DNA of 64,000 nt from contig DAIPBO010000016.1 of NCBI GenBank assembly GCA_036774405.1, forward strand, positions 10,542 to 74,541, written 5' to 3'. The first letter of the stretch is position 1; every line of letters begins with the position of its first letter. This stretch comes from JAAYDS01 sp012729155. GTDB taxonomy: Bacteria; Chloroflexota; Anaerolineae; UBA1429. Position numbers and translations under genes: made by a program. The notes below the pieces were generated by a model. The model was not told where the DNA came from. It saw only the letters and a list, made by a program, of their open reading frames with translations, and ran no database searches. Below, piece by piece: positions 32,532 through 41,248 of the stretch.

Positions 32532-33760
32532 GGCCAGACGGTCAGCCGCAGCCAGAGGGCGCCCAGGGCCAGCGTCAGCAGGGTGATGAGCGCCCCCGCA
32601 CGGGTATACTCGCCCAGCGTCAGGCGCACGCCGCGGCTGCCGGCGCTCTCGGCTACGATCAGGTTGGCCACCGAGCCCAGCAGCGTCAGGTTGCCCGCCA
32701 GCGTCGAGGCCATGGCCAGCGTCAGCCAGCCGGCGGCGGGGTTGGCCAGGCCCGCGGCCACCGGCTTGAGCAGCAGCACCGCCGGCACGTTCGACACGAG
32801 GTTGCTCAACAGCGCGGTGGCGCCCGTGAGCCCCCACACGCTCACGCCGCCATCGAGGCGCGCCAGCGCAAACAGCCGCGCGGTGACGCCGTTGAGCTCT
32901 AGCACGCCGCTCAACACAAACAGCCCCATAAAGAACAGCAGCAGCCCCCAGTCGCACTGGCCCAACACCTGCTCGGGCTCGACGCGCCGCGTGACGAGCA
33001 GGGCGCAGGCCGCCACAAAGGCCGCCAGCGCCACCGGCGCCCCCACGGCAAAGGCCACCAACAGCGCTCCCACCACCAGCAGGCTCTTGAGCAGCAGCGT
33101 GCGGTCGAGCGGCGCGGGGCTGGCCGCCGCGACGCCGGCCCAGCGCCCAGGCGCAAACTCGTCGCGATAGAGCAGCACCAGCACCGCCCACACCACGCCC
33201 AGCCCCAGCAGCGCCACCGGCGCCAGCGCCGCCGCAAAGCGCAGGTAGGGCAGGCCCGACGCCAGCCCGATGATCATGTTCTGCGGGTTGCCGGTGATGG
33301 TGGCCGTAGAGCCCACGTTGGCCGCGGCCGCCAGCGCGATCAGATAGGGCGTGGGGCGGCGCCGTGCGCTGGCCGTCACCTCGAGCACCAGCGGCGTGAA
33401 CAGCAGGCAGATGGTGTCGTTGATCAGCAGCGCGCTCAGCAGCCCCGCCGCGGCGATCTCGACGGCCAGCAGCCCGCGCGGCGAGCGCGTCAGCCGCAGC
33501 AGCGCCCCACCCACCCAGCCAAAGAAACCCGCCAGCCGCAGGTTGGCGTTGATCACCATCATGCTGAACAGCAGCACGATGGTGTCTACATCTACCAGCG
33601 CCGCCAACTGGCCAAAGGCCACCTGCCGCGTGACCAGCAACAGCCCCACGCCCACCAGGGCCATGCTGGTGCGGTTGAGCCTGAGCCCAGGCACGCGCCC
33701 CACGGCGATGCCAGCATAGGTGAGCGCCACCACGGGCAGGGTGAGCCAGGTGTCGAGCAT
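32528..33760 (-). CDS. Anion/Na+ symporter-like permease (ArsB/NhaD, CitMHS-type)
   Basis: A 410-residue membrane protein of the ion-transporter superfamily, with two homologous halves. Conserved pieces are LLINDTICLLFTPLVL, STATITGNPQNMIIG and, in the second half, NVPAVLLL. GNPQN/T re-entrant loops are typical of ArsB, NhaD and SLC13-type carriers. Substrate may be citrate-like anions, arsenite or Na+/H+; no ars or tricarboxylate gene is near. Start at 33760 chosen because the protein then begins at the first helix. Confidence 0.8.
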   Translation of the reverse strand: MLDTWLTLPVVALTYAGIAVGRVPGLRLNRTSMALVGVGLLLVTRQVAFGQLAALVDVDTIVLLFSMMVINANLRLAGFFGWVGGALLRLTRSPRGLLAVEIAAAGLLSALLINDTICLLFTPLVLEVTASARRRPTPYLIALAAAANVGSTATITGNPQNMIIGLASGLPYLRFAAALAPVALLGLGVVWAVLVLLYRDEFAPGRWAGVAAASPAPLDRTLLLKSLLVVGALLVAFAVGAPVALAAFVAACALLVTRRVEPEQVLGQCDWGLLLFFMGLFVLSGVLELNGVTARLFALARLDGGVSVWGLTGATALLSNLVSNVPAVLLLKPVAAGLANPAAGWLTLAMASTLAGNLTLLGSVANLIVAESAGSRGVRLTLGEYTRAGALITLLTLALGALWLRLTVWP

Positions 33761-33887
33761 GCGGGGCCTCGCAGCATAAAGCTGCCCGCTAGCATAGGCC
33801 AAACCCCGCCAGCGCCAAGTGCACCACGTGAGCATTTCGTGATAGCCCCCTCGCTACACTGGCGTGAGAACGGCCAAGTTGCGCCTC

Positions 33888-33935
33888 TGGTTCGATTTGG
33901 CGTCTTTACGCTGGTGCGTTAAGATGATCGAACCA
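33888..33935 (+). promoter_or_regulatory. Promoter bracketed by a perfect 9-bp inverted repeat
   Basis: TTGGCG (33897-33902), a 17-base spacer and TAAGAT (33920-33925) form a promoter for the 33996 gene. Directly outside it lie TGGTTCGAT (33888-33896) and ATCGAACCA (33927-33935), exact reverse complements. A dimeric regulator contacting both arms would enclose the promoter. The rest of 33761-33995 shows nothing else. Confidence 0.55.
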
Positions 33936-33995
33936 TGCCGAAGCGGGTTGACGCGCAACGCGGCCCGCTGAATCCATCATCTTGCCGAGGTTGCC

Positions 33996-36188
33996 GTGAC
34001 GCTTCGCCTGGGTCGCTGGTTGCTCGTTGGGTCTGCGCTGTGCCTGCTGCTGGGCCTACTGCTGGTTTCGGTGACGGCTGCTGGCGCAACGGCCGCTGGC
34101 GCAACGGCCGCTGTAGCAGCGGCCGACGCCCCCACCAGTGTAGCGCACGCCGACCTCGGCGGTGCCCTGCCGCCCGACGCGGTGGTCTACATCCACGAAG
34201 GCGCCGTGTGGCTCGCGGCCGCAGACGGCACTGCCGCCCGCGCCCTCAGCAGCAACGGCCGCGCCCTCGAGGCCGCCCTCTCGCCCGATGGCCGCCAGGT
34301 GGCCTACCTGCTGGCGCCGCCCGCAGTGCTGGCCGCCGGCATGGCGCCGCTGCCGGTACAGCTCTGGCTGACCGATCTGGCCACGGGCGAGACGCACACC
34401 CTGCTCGACAGCCTGGTCGAGCGCAGCCAGCTTGCCTGGTCGCCCGACGGCGCACGGCTGGCCCTGGTGCAGGGCGCCAGCCTGCAGGTGTTGACGCTGC
34501 AGCGCAGTGCCGAGGCCGGCGCGCTCTACGCCGTATCGTCGCAGGCCGTAGCGGTCGACACACTCTCGGCCGATGGCCTGGCCTACAGCAGCTACGCCTG
34601 GGCGCCAGACAGCAGCGGGCTGGTGGCGCTGCTGGCCGATGCGGCCGACCACCAGCGCCTGGTGCGCGTCGACGCCGAGGGTCTGGTCGACCTGCCTCTG
34701 CCAGACGAGCTGGCGACGGGCGATCCCGAGCTTGTGGCCGTGGCGCTGCACCCAGCTGGTCAAACGCTGGCCCTGCTCGACGGGCGCGGTGGGCTGTGGG
34801 CCATAGCGCCCTTTGGCGCGGACCCAGAGGACAGCACGCCGCTGGTGACGTCAGAGGTGGCGCTGGCCGCCTTTGCCTGGGCGCCAGACGGGCGGCAGCT
34901 GGCCTATGCCGACCGCCGCGGCGGGCTGTGGCTGGCCCCCACCGACGCGGCCGGCCTGCCCAACGAGGCGGCTGTGCGCCTGGGCCGGCTCAGTGCGCCG
35001 GCGCTGGCGCTGCAGTGGCGCGAGGGTCGGCTCTGTGCCACGCTGACGGTGCGCGGCGGCAGCGCCAGCGTCACCTTTGATGTGGCCGCGCGCTCTCTGA
35101 GCGCCGTGGGCCTGGTCGACGCCCTCAGCGCGCAAGATGCGCCCCCCGCCAACCCGCCCATGCTGGCCGAGGCCACGGCGCCCTTTGACTGGTTCCGCTA
35201 CCAGGGCGCGGCCGAGAGCGGCGCCTGCGCCAGCGTCAACTGCGGGCCCACCTCGGCGGCCATGGGCATCCAGTTCGGGCGCAACGGGCTGGTGGTGCCC
35301 ATCAGCGAGGTGCGCAGCTACATCAGCGGCGGCGACTGCCCCGTGACCAACTCGGCCGATCTGCGCTCGGCGCTGGCCAACTGGGGCGTGCCCTACCGCA
35401 ACATCTATGGCATGGCCGCGGTCGAGGCGGCGCTGCAGGCGGGGCACATTGTGCTGACGCCCGTCATCATGGGAGATATCTCGCCTGGCCCCGATTACGA
35501 GTCTTGGAACTCGAACGCCAGCCTCAACTATGGGCGCTATTACGCCTATGCCAGCGGCCACTGGCTGGTGGTGCGCGGCATCACGGCCGACCGCGGCTGG
35601 GTCAAGGTGTACGACCCCAACGTGTGGGAGAGCGGCAAGTACCATTATGACAACGGCGCGCCCAAGGGCCGCGACCGGCTCTACCCCTATGCCGAGTTCG
35701 CCCGCGCCTTTGCCGGCAACTCGAACTGGGCTATCGAGGTGACCGCGGCGCCGCCGCCCGCGTCGCCCACGCCACCGCCCTCGCCCACGCCGCCGCCACC
35801 CACGGCCACGCCGGTGGTCTCTGCTACGCCGCCGCCGCCCACGGCCACACCGCCGCCCTCGGCCGCGCCGGCCACGCCCGAGGACCTCTATGCCACCCGC
35901 GGGCTGCATCCCGACCGCATCGAGCTCTCGTGGCAGGCGGCCAGCGGCACCACCTTTTACACCGTGCACCGCTCGGCGCAGGGCAGCAGCGTGCGCTGGT
36001 ATCTGGGCAACCCCACGCAGCCGGCGTGGACCGATCGTCAGCCCGAGCCCGGCGTCACCTACGACTATTGGGTGACGGCCTGCAACCACCTGGGCTGCAG
36101 CGATTATGCCGGCCCGGCCAGCGGCTGGCTGGGCGAGCCGCCGCCGCCGCGCAGCTGGCTGCCCATCTTTGGGCTGCGCCCACAGTAG
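33996..36188 (+). CDS. Secreted beta-propeller / C39-like peptidase / fibronectin III protein
   Basis: A 730-residue exported protein with GTG start and signal anchor (LLVGSALCLLLGLLLVSV). Residues 60-385 carry TolB/PD40-like propeller blades (LAWSPDGARLALVQG, FAWAPDGRQLAYAD). Residues 400-570 match peptidase C39-like domains: SVNCGPTSAAM (C416), SGHWLVVRGI (H522) and VKVYDPN. A Pro/Thr linker follows (585-630), then one Fn3-like domain (IELSWQAASG to GVTYDYWVTACN). It is probably a surface cysteine peptidase or amidase; the propeller may bind substrate or cell wall. No bacteriocin genes nearby. Confidence 0.78.
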   Translation: MTLRLGRWLLVGSALCLLLGLLLVSVTAAGATAAGATAAVAAADAPTSVAHADLGGALPPDAVVYIHEGAVWLAAADGTAARALSSNGRALEAALSPDGRQVAYLLAPPAVLAAGMAPLPVQLWLTDLATGETHTLLDSLVERSQLAWSPDGARLALVQGASLQVLTLQRSAEAGALYAVSSQAVAVDTLSADGLAYSSYAWAPDSSGLVALLADAADHQRLVRVDAEGLVDLPLPDELATGDPELVAVALHPAGQTLALLDGRGGLWAIAPFGADPEDSTPLVTSEVALAAFAWAPDGRQLAYADRRGGLWLAPTDAAGLPNEAAVRLGRLSAPALALQWREGRLCATLTVRGGSASVTFDVAARSLSAVGLVDALSAQDAPPANPPMLAEATAPFDWFRYQGAAESGACASVNCGPTSAAMGIQFGRNGLVVPISEVRSYISGGDCPVTNSADLRSALANWGVPYRNIYGMAAVEAALQAGHIVLTPVIMGDISPGPDYESWNSNASLNYGRYYAYASGHWLVVRGITADRGWVKVYDPNVWESGKYHYDNGAPKGRDRLYPYAEFARAFAGNSNWAIEVTAAPPPASPTPPPSPTPPPPTATPVVSATPPPPTATPPPSAAPATPEDLYATRGLHPDRIELSWQAASGTTFYTVHRSAQGSSVRWYLGNPTQPAWTDRQPEPGVTYDYWVTACNHLGCSDYAGPASGWLGEPPPPRSWLPIFGLRPQ

Positions 36189-36219
36189 CGCGGGGGTCTT
36201 GCGCACGAGGCGCCCGCGC

Positions 36220-37506
36220 CTAGGCCACCTCACCGACGGTGGCGCGCTCGTGCAGGGCGCGGGTGGCCACCAGCAGCGCGGCCGCGGCCATGGTCAGCGC
36301 CGCGACAAACAGGGCGCCATAGCCCAGGCGCGCCACCAGCGTGCCAGCCAGCAGCGGCGCCAGCAACGCCATGCCGCCGGCCACGGTGTTTGAGAGCGCC
36401 ACATAGCCCGCGCGCCGATCGGACGGGGCATAGCCCACGATCCAGTTGAGATAGCCCGACATCATGCTGCTGCTGGCCAGGCCAGAGAGCGCAAAGCCCA
36501 GATAGAGCGCCCAGGGGCCCAGCCGCCCGGCAGCCAGCGCGCAGGCGGGCAACAGCAGCGCGCCCACCATCGACAGGCGCAGCGCCAGCAGATTGCTGCG
36601 CGCGCCCAGCCAGGTATAGCCCAGCGCGCCCACAATGCTGCCTCCAGTCTGCATGGCCAGCAGCATGGGCACCGCCACGGCGCTATCCAGGCCCAGCGGC
36701 CCCGTGGCATGGCCGACGTAATAGGGGCTGGCCATCATGAACAGGCTCATCAGCACCCGCAGCACGATAAAGGCCCGCAGCGGGCCGTCGTGGCGGGCCT
36801 GAGCCCACAGCCGCCGCAGCGACAGGCCGGTCGGCGCGGCGTCGGCGAGTTCGACCGCGCCTGCAGGGGGCAGCTCGCGCACCAGCGGCACAGCGCCGAT
36901 AGACAGCGCCGCCAGCGCCCCTGCAGCGCCAAAGAGCAGCGCATAGTTGCGCGGAAAGCCGCCCCGCGCCAGCGCCATGCCGATGACCGGCGTGAGCCCC
37001 AGCATGGCCACGCCGGTGATAAGCGCCGTCACCCCCAGCACGCGGGCGCGCCAGCGGTTATCGAGGCTGTTGCCCGCCAGGTCGGCCCAGGCCACGCCCA
37101 CCACGCCATCGCCCAGCGCCGCCAGGCCATAGCAGGCGAAAAAGGCGCCCAGCAGGCGCTCTGGGCTCGCCAGATCGGCCCGCCACAGCAGCACGGCAAA
37201 CAGCAGCATCAACAGCCGCGCCACCGCGTTGGGCCCCACAAACCAGCCCTTTTTGCGGCGTGCGCGGGCCACCCAGGGCGCCACCAGCAGCTGCGGCAGC
37301 GTCTGGCCCACCATCCACAGGTTGCCCGCCAGGCCGATCAGCACCTCTGACGAGGTGAGGTGGCGCACCAGGTCGGGCACCACCGTCGATGCGCCCGTGA
37401 TGCCCATGCCAAGGTTGATGAGCACGTTGTCGGCCAGAAACCAGGCGGCGTTGCGCCGATAGATAGCCTCGCGCTCGGGGCTGTGGGTCGGGGCGAGGTC
37501 GCTCAT
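36220..37506 (-). CDS. MFS transporter
   Basis: A 428-residue polytopic protein with about 12 helices. The N-terminal NAAWFLADNVLINLGMGITG and the VARARRKKGW loop after the second helix pair mark a divergent major-facilitator member. The middle loop (about 205-235) is cytoplasmic. Substrate unknown. The gene follows the K+/H+ antiporter gene by 38 bases on the minus strand, probably co-transcribed. Confidence 0.8.
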   Translation of the reverse strand: MSDLAPTHSPEREAIYRRNAAWFLADNVLINLGMGITGASTVVPDLVRHLTSSEVLIGLAGNLWMVGQTLPQLLVAPWVARARRKKGWFVGPNAVARLLMLLFAVLLWRADLASPERLLGAFFACYGLAALGDGVVGVAWADLAGNSLDNRWRARVLGVTALITGVAMLGLTPVIGMALARGGFPRNYALLFGAAGALAALSIGAVPLVRELPPAGAVELADAAPTGLSLRRLWAQARHDGPLRAFIVLRVLMSLFMMASPYYVGHATGPLGLDSAVAVPMLLAMQTGGSIVGALGYTWLGARSNLLALRLSMVGALLLPACALAAGRLGPWALYLGFALSGLASSSMMSGYLNWIVGYAPSDRRAGYVALSNTVAGGMALLAPLLAGTLVARLGYGALFVAALTMAAAALLVATRALHERATVGEVA

Positions 37507-37544
37507 GGGGCGGCAACCTGCGGCAGAGGCGACGGGGCGCTCAC

Positions 37545-38999
37545 CTAGGCCCGCGCCTCAACCTGTGCCGCTACGCGGCGGTACGAAGCCTCTTCAGACA
37601 GCACCAGCAGCCGGTCGCCGGCCTGCAACACCGTGCTGCCGCTGGGCACCACAAAGGCATTGTCGCGCGCCACCAGGATCACCAGCAGGTCGTCGGGCAG
37701 ATCGAGCGCGACGATGGCCTGCCCCACCACCCGCGATGTGGCGGGCACGGCGATCTCTTTGAGCTCGCTGTTGAGCCCCGCCATCGGCTCGAGGGCGATG
37801 GGATAGCGCACCTCGGCCGGCGCCGGCGCCTCGAGCTTGAGCCAGCGCGCCACGAGCGGGATGCTGGTGCCCTGCAACAGCACCGAGGTGAGCACCACAA
37901 AGAACACCACGTTAAAGATCAGCTCGGCCTCGGCGATGCCCGCCAGCAGCGGAAAGGTGGCCAGGATGATGGGCGCCGCGCCGCGCAGGCCCACCCACGA
38001 GACAAAGGCGCGCTCGCGCCAGGCAAAGGGGCTACGCAGCATCCCCAAGAGCACCGCGACGGGCCGCCCCAGCAGCATCAGCACCGCAGCCAGCAGCAGG
38101 CTGGCGGCGGCCACCGGCAGCAGCCGCGAGGGAAACACCAGCAGCCCCAGCGTACAGAACATGGCGATCTGCATCAGCCACGAGAGGCCGTCGTGAAAGC
38201 GGATCAGGCTGCGCTTGTGCACAAAGGGATGGTGCGCCAGCACGATGCCGGCCACATACACCGCCATAAAGCCACTGCCGCCCAGCGCATCGGTGACGCC
38301 AAAGACGAGCGTCACCAGCGCCAGCGTCAGCACCGCATAGAGGCCGTCATAGCCCAGGCGCACGCGGTTGATGACCCACAGCATGGCGCGCCCGCCCAGA
38401 TAGCCCAGCGCCACGCCCACCAGCATCTGCTGCGCCAGCATCAGCAGCAGGCTCCAGGGTGAGAGCCCAGGCGTGGTCAGCAGGCGGATGAGCCCCACAG
38501 TGAGAAAGATGGCCATGGGGTCGTTACTGCCAGATTCGAGCTCGAGCAGCGGCTTGAGGCGGCCCGAGAGGTGCACGCCTTTGGAGCGCAGCACCGCAAA
38601 CACCGCGGCCGCGTCGGTGGATGACATGATGGCAGCCAGCAACAGCGCCACAGTCAGCGGCAGGTCAAAGATCAGCCGCGCCGCCAGCCCCACAATGCCC
38701 GCCGTGATGGCCACGCCCACCGTCGCCAGGATGAGCGACTGCGGCAGCACCGGCCGCACCTCGTTCCAGTCTGTGCTCAGGCCGCCCGCAAACAAGATCA
38801 GCATCAACGCCACAATGCCCACGGCCTGGGCAATCGCGGGGTCGTCAAAGTAGATGCCGCCTGGCCCCTCAGAGCCCGCCAGCATGCCCAGCGCCAAGAA
38901 CAAGAGCAGCGCGGGCACGCCGTAACGGTCAGAGACCTTGCTGGCCAGCACACCGGCCAACAGCAGTATGGCGACGCCGAGCAGGATGTAGGTGATCAT
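37545..38999 (-). CDS. K+/H+ (or Na+/H+) antiporter, CPA1 type with TrkA-C domain
   Basis: A 484-residue protein. The exchanger domain (1-390) has the family core STDAAAVFAVLRSKGV, LLELESGSNDPMAIFL and WVGLRGAAPIILATFPLL. The C-terminal part (about 405-484) is a TrkA-C/RCK-C domain (RVVGQAIVALDLPDDLLVIL, STVLQAGDRLLVL), as in NhaP2/CvrA antiporters regulating cytoplasmic K+ and pH. Start at 38999 follows AGGAGAA; the upstream extension is not conserved-like. Confidence 0.88.
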   Translation of the reverse strand: MITYILLGVAILLLAGVLASKVSDRYGVPALLLFLALGMLAGSEGPGGIYFDDPAIAQAVGIVALMLILFAGGLSTDWNEVRPVLPQSLILATVGVAITAGIVGLAARLIFDLPLTVALLLAAIMSSTDAAAVFAVLRSKGVHLSGRLKPLLELESGSNDPMAIFLTVGLIRLLTTPGLSPWSLLLMLAQQMLVGVALGYLGGRAMLWVINRVRLGYDGLYAVLTLALVTLVFGVTDALGGSGFMAVYVAGIVLAHHPFVHKRSLIRFHDGLSWLMQIAMFCTLGLLVFPSRLLPVAAASLLLAAVLMLLGRPVAVLLGMLRSPFAWRERAFVSWVGLRGAAPIILATFPLLAGIAEAELIFNVVFFVVLTSVLLQGTSIPLVARWLKLEAPAPAEVRYPIALEPMAGLNSELKEIAVPATSRVVGQAIVALDLPDDLLVILVARDNAFVVPSGSTVLQAGDRLLVLSEEASYRRVAAQVEARA

Positions 39000-39132
39000 G
39001 GGCGTTTCTCCTGGTCCGTAGAATAACGGCGCTGCGGCGATGTCGCAAACCGCCGGCCGCCGTGCGAAGGAGAAAAAAAGATGCGCCACGCAGCCGCCGC
39101 GCGCGACGCCAGCTGACGCCCCCCTGCCCTAT

Positions 39133-39144
39133 ACTGACGTCAGT
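39133..39144. promoter_or_regulatory. Perfect palindrome at the promoter of the VWA gene
   Basis: ACTGACGTCAGT, a 12-bp perfect palindrome, overlaps a TATACT -10-like element (39130-39135) about 31 bases before the VWA-gene ATG. It is a candidate operator. Confidence 0.45.
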
Positions 39145-39174
39145 GCGTGGCGCCAGGCCACGGGGAGGCGCACC

Positions 39175-39968
39175 ATGACGAGCATACACACCCACATCGC
39201 CATCTTGCTAGACCGCAGCGGCTCGATGGAGCTGTTGCGCGACGACATCATCGGGGGGTTCAACGCCTTTGTGGCCCAGCAGCGGGCCGTGCCGGGCGAG
39301 GCCACCCTCACGCTGGTGCAGTTCGACAGCCAGCAGCCCTACGAGGTGCTGCACCGCTTTGCCCCGCTGGCCGAGGTGCAGCTGCTCACCCGCGATAGCT
39401 ATGTGCCGCGCGCGGCCACGCCGCTGCTCGACGCCATGGGCCAGGCCATCATCGACCTGCAGCACGACCTGGGCGCCATACCCACGGCGCGCAGGCCCGC
39501 GCATGTCATCGTGGTGATCATCACCGACGGACGTGAGAACGCCAGTATCGAGTTTAGCAAAGGGCAGGTGGCGCGGCTGGTGGCCCAGACACAGGCCGCC
39601 GGCTGGGAGTATGTCTTTCTCAGCGCCGACATGGGCGCCATCGACGACGCCCTGGCGGTGGGCGTGCGCGCCGAGGCCAGCCTGGCCTTTCGCCGCGACG
39701 CCACCGGCACCATGCTGGCCTACCAGTCGCTCTCTGACAACATCGCGGCGCAGCGTGCGGGCCGCANNNNNNNNNNNNNNNNNNNNNNNNNNNNNNNNNN
39801 NNNNNNNNNNNNNNNNNNNNNNNNNNNNNNNNNNNNNNNNNNNNNNNNNNNNNNNNNNNNNNNNNNATGCTGGCCTACCAGTCGCTCTCTGACAACATCG
39901 CGGCGCAGCGTGCGGGCCGCAGGCGCGACCTCTCGTTCAGCGACGAGGACCGCGCTCAACAGCGCTAG
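39175..39968 (+). CDS. Von Willebrand factor A domain protein (interrupted by a false assembly gap)
   Basis: A soluble VWA protein. The metal-adhesion site is DRSGS at 13-17 (MIDAS DxSxS), with the Thr in RAATPLLDAMG and the Asp in VIITDGRENAS. The printed sequence breaks the frame because 100 N and a repeated 55 bases are inserted. Removing them joins AQRAGR to RRDLSFSDEDRAQQR and a TAG stop at 39966, giving 212 residues. Start has GGGGAGG eight bases upstream. VWA proteins of this size are Mg2+-dependent binding modules; partner unknown. Confidence 0.8.
39712..39921. other. Scaffold gap with 55-base duplicated ends
   Basis: 100 N at 39767-39866 are flanked by identical 55-base copies at 39712-39766 and 39867-39921. 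The contig ends overlap and were not merged; the true sequence most likely has one copy and no gap, as the VWA reading frame confirms. Confidence 0.9.
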
Positions 39969-39999
39969 CCCGCGCCTCTGTGGCGCCGGCCGCGGGCCG

Positions 40000-40026
40000 G
40001 GCAGATGCCAGGGGGGAGCATCTGCC
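40000..40026. terminator. Hairpin after the VWA gene
   Basis: GGCAGATGC and GCATCTGCC form a 9-bp stem with a 9-base loop, 32 bases after the VWA stop and upstream of pstS. No T run. Confidence 0.45.
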
Positions 40027-40087
40027 TGGCGCCGCGCAGGCGCAGCGTAGAACGTCGCCCCTCGGCCAGACCGCCAGGCCGCATCTA

Positions 40088-40126
40088 TTGACATGTCGTT
40101 AACCCTGTGCTGCTCGGCCGCTAACC
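40088..40126 (+). promoter_or_regulatory. Candidate pst promoter with Pho-box-like direct repeats
   Basis: TTGACA at 40088-40093 is followed by GTTAACC (40098) and GCTAACC (40120), exactly two 11-base units apart. This resembles PhoP/PhoB boxes, which are 11-base direct repeats upstream of pst operons. It is inferred from context; no convincing -10 is visible. Confidence 0.3.
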
Positions 40127-40178
40127 TGCGCCTGCTACCATGGCCAAGGAAAGATCAAGAGCAAGGGAGAAAGACGAC

Positions 40179-41186
40179 ATGCGTTCAAGACAGATCCGTC
40201 CCCTGGCCGCCATCGCGCTCGTGGTGCTGCTGGCCGCCACCCTGGCCGCCTGCGCGCCGGCCGCCACGCCCACCACGGCGCCCATTGCGGCGGCGCCGGC
40301 CGCTGCGGGCGAAGAACCCCCTGGCGGCATCGAGGCCGACCCCCTCAAGGTGACGGGCGACATCGTCACCGCCGGCAGCTCGACGGTTTACCCGTTGGCC
40401 GAGCGACTGGCAGAGCGCTTTCAAGATGAGGGCTATAGCGGCAACATCACCATCGACAGCATCGGCTCTGGCGCGGGGCTTGAGCGCTTTTGCGTGACGG
40501 GCGAGACCGACGTGGCCAACGCCAGCCGCCCCATCAAGGGCAGCGAGGTCGAGAGCTGCCAGGCCATCGGGCGCGAGCCCATCGAGCTGCGCCTGGGCAC
40601 CGACGCCCTGGCCGTGGTGGTCAGCAAAGAGAACGACTTTATCGCCTCGGCCACCATCGACGAGCTGGCCGCCATCTTCTCTGACGCGGCCGTCCAGTGG
40701 TCTGACGTGAACCCCGCCTGGCCCGCCGAGAACATCCAGCGCTTTATCCCTGGCACCGACAGCGGCACCTTTGACTATTTTGTCGAGGCGGTGTTCGACG
40801 ACGACAAGGCGCCGCACCTCAACGCCGCGAACACGCAGCTCAGCGAGGACGACAATGTGCTGGTGCAGGGCGTGCTGGGCAGCCCCTACGCCATCGGGTA
40901 CTTTGGCTACGCCTACTATGCCGAGAACGCCGACCAGCTCAACGTGCTGGCCATCGAGGGCGTGACGCCTACCAACGCCACCGTCGATGACAACAGCTAT
41001 CCCCTCTCGCGGCCGCTGTTCATGTACGCCGACGCGGGCGTGCTCAAGGCCAAGCCGCAGGTGGCCAGCTACCTGCACTTTGTACTGACCTATGTCAACG
41101 AAGAGGTCGAGAGCGTGGGGTACTTTGCGGCGCCGGCCGCCGCCCTGGACGGAGCGCGCGAGGCCCTGCAGGCGGCAGTGAACTAG
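40179..41186 (+). CDS. pstS: Phosphate ABC transporter substrate-binding lipoprotein PstS
   Basis: A 335-residue lipoprotein with lipobox LAAC (C25) and a Thr/Ala/Pro linker. The phosphate-binding fold shows VTAGSSTVYPLAERLA, IDSIGSGAGLERFC, DVANASRPIKGSE, DALAVVVSKEN and FIPGTDSGTFDYF, the phosphate-contacting loops. It captures phosphate outside the cell and delivers it to PstC-PstA. The start at 40179 is used since the signal sequence begins there and GGGAG lies nine bases upstream; a longer start at 40140 is possible. First gene of pstSCAB. Confidence 0.95.
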   Translation: MRSRQIRPLAAIALVVLLAATLAACAPAATPTTAPIAAAPAAAGEEPPGGIEADPLKVTGDIVTAGSSTVYPLAERLAERFQDEGYSGNITIDSIGSGAGLERFCVTGETDVANASRPIKGSEVESCQAIGREPIELRLGTDALAVVVSKENDFIASATIDELAAIFSDAAVQWSDVNPAWPAENIQRFIPGTDSGTFDYFVEAVFDDDKAPHLNAANTQLSEDDNVLVQGVLGSPYAIGYFGYAYYAENADQLNVLAIEGVTPTNATVDDNSYPLSRPLFMYADAGVLKAKPQVASYLHFVLTYVNEEVESVGYFAAPAAALDGAREALQAAVN

Positions 41187-41195
41187 ACATCCTCA

Positions 41196-41230
41196 GCCAG
41201 GCAGCGGCAGACGGTCTGCCGCTGCCTGGC
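41196..41230. promoter_or_regulatory. Long palindrome between pstS and pstC
   Basis: Perfect 17-bp arms around a single central base (41196-41212, 41214-41230) sit nine bases after the pstS stop and 19 before pstC. There is no T run. A stem of this strength probably protects or ends most pstS messages, giving more binding protein than permease; this is inferred. Confidence 0.6.
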
Positions 41231-41248
41231 GCGCAGAGCGAGGCAACC

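Noticed and set aside
33886..33902. GGTTCGATT resembling a tRNA T-arm
   Set aside because: No pairing T-stem, no acceptor stem or anticodon arm nearby; the motif is one arm of the inverted repeat around a promoter.
39712..39921. 55-base direct repeats around N, considered as target-site duplication of an insertion element
   Set aside because: Two different loci show exactly 55 bases with exactly 100 N; this is an assembler overlap. Joining restores the gene.
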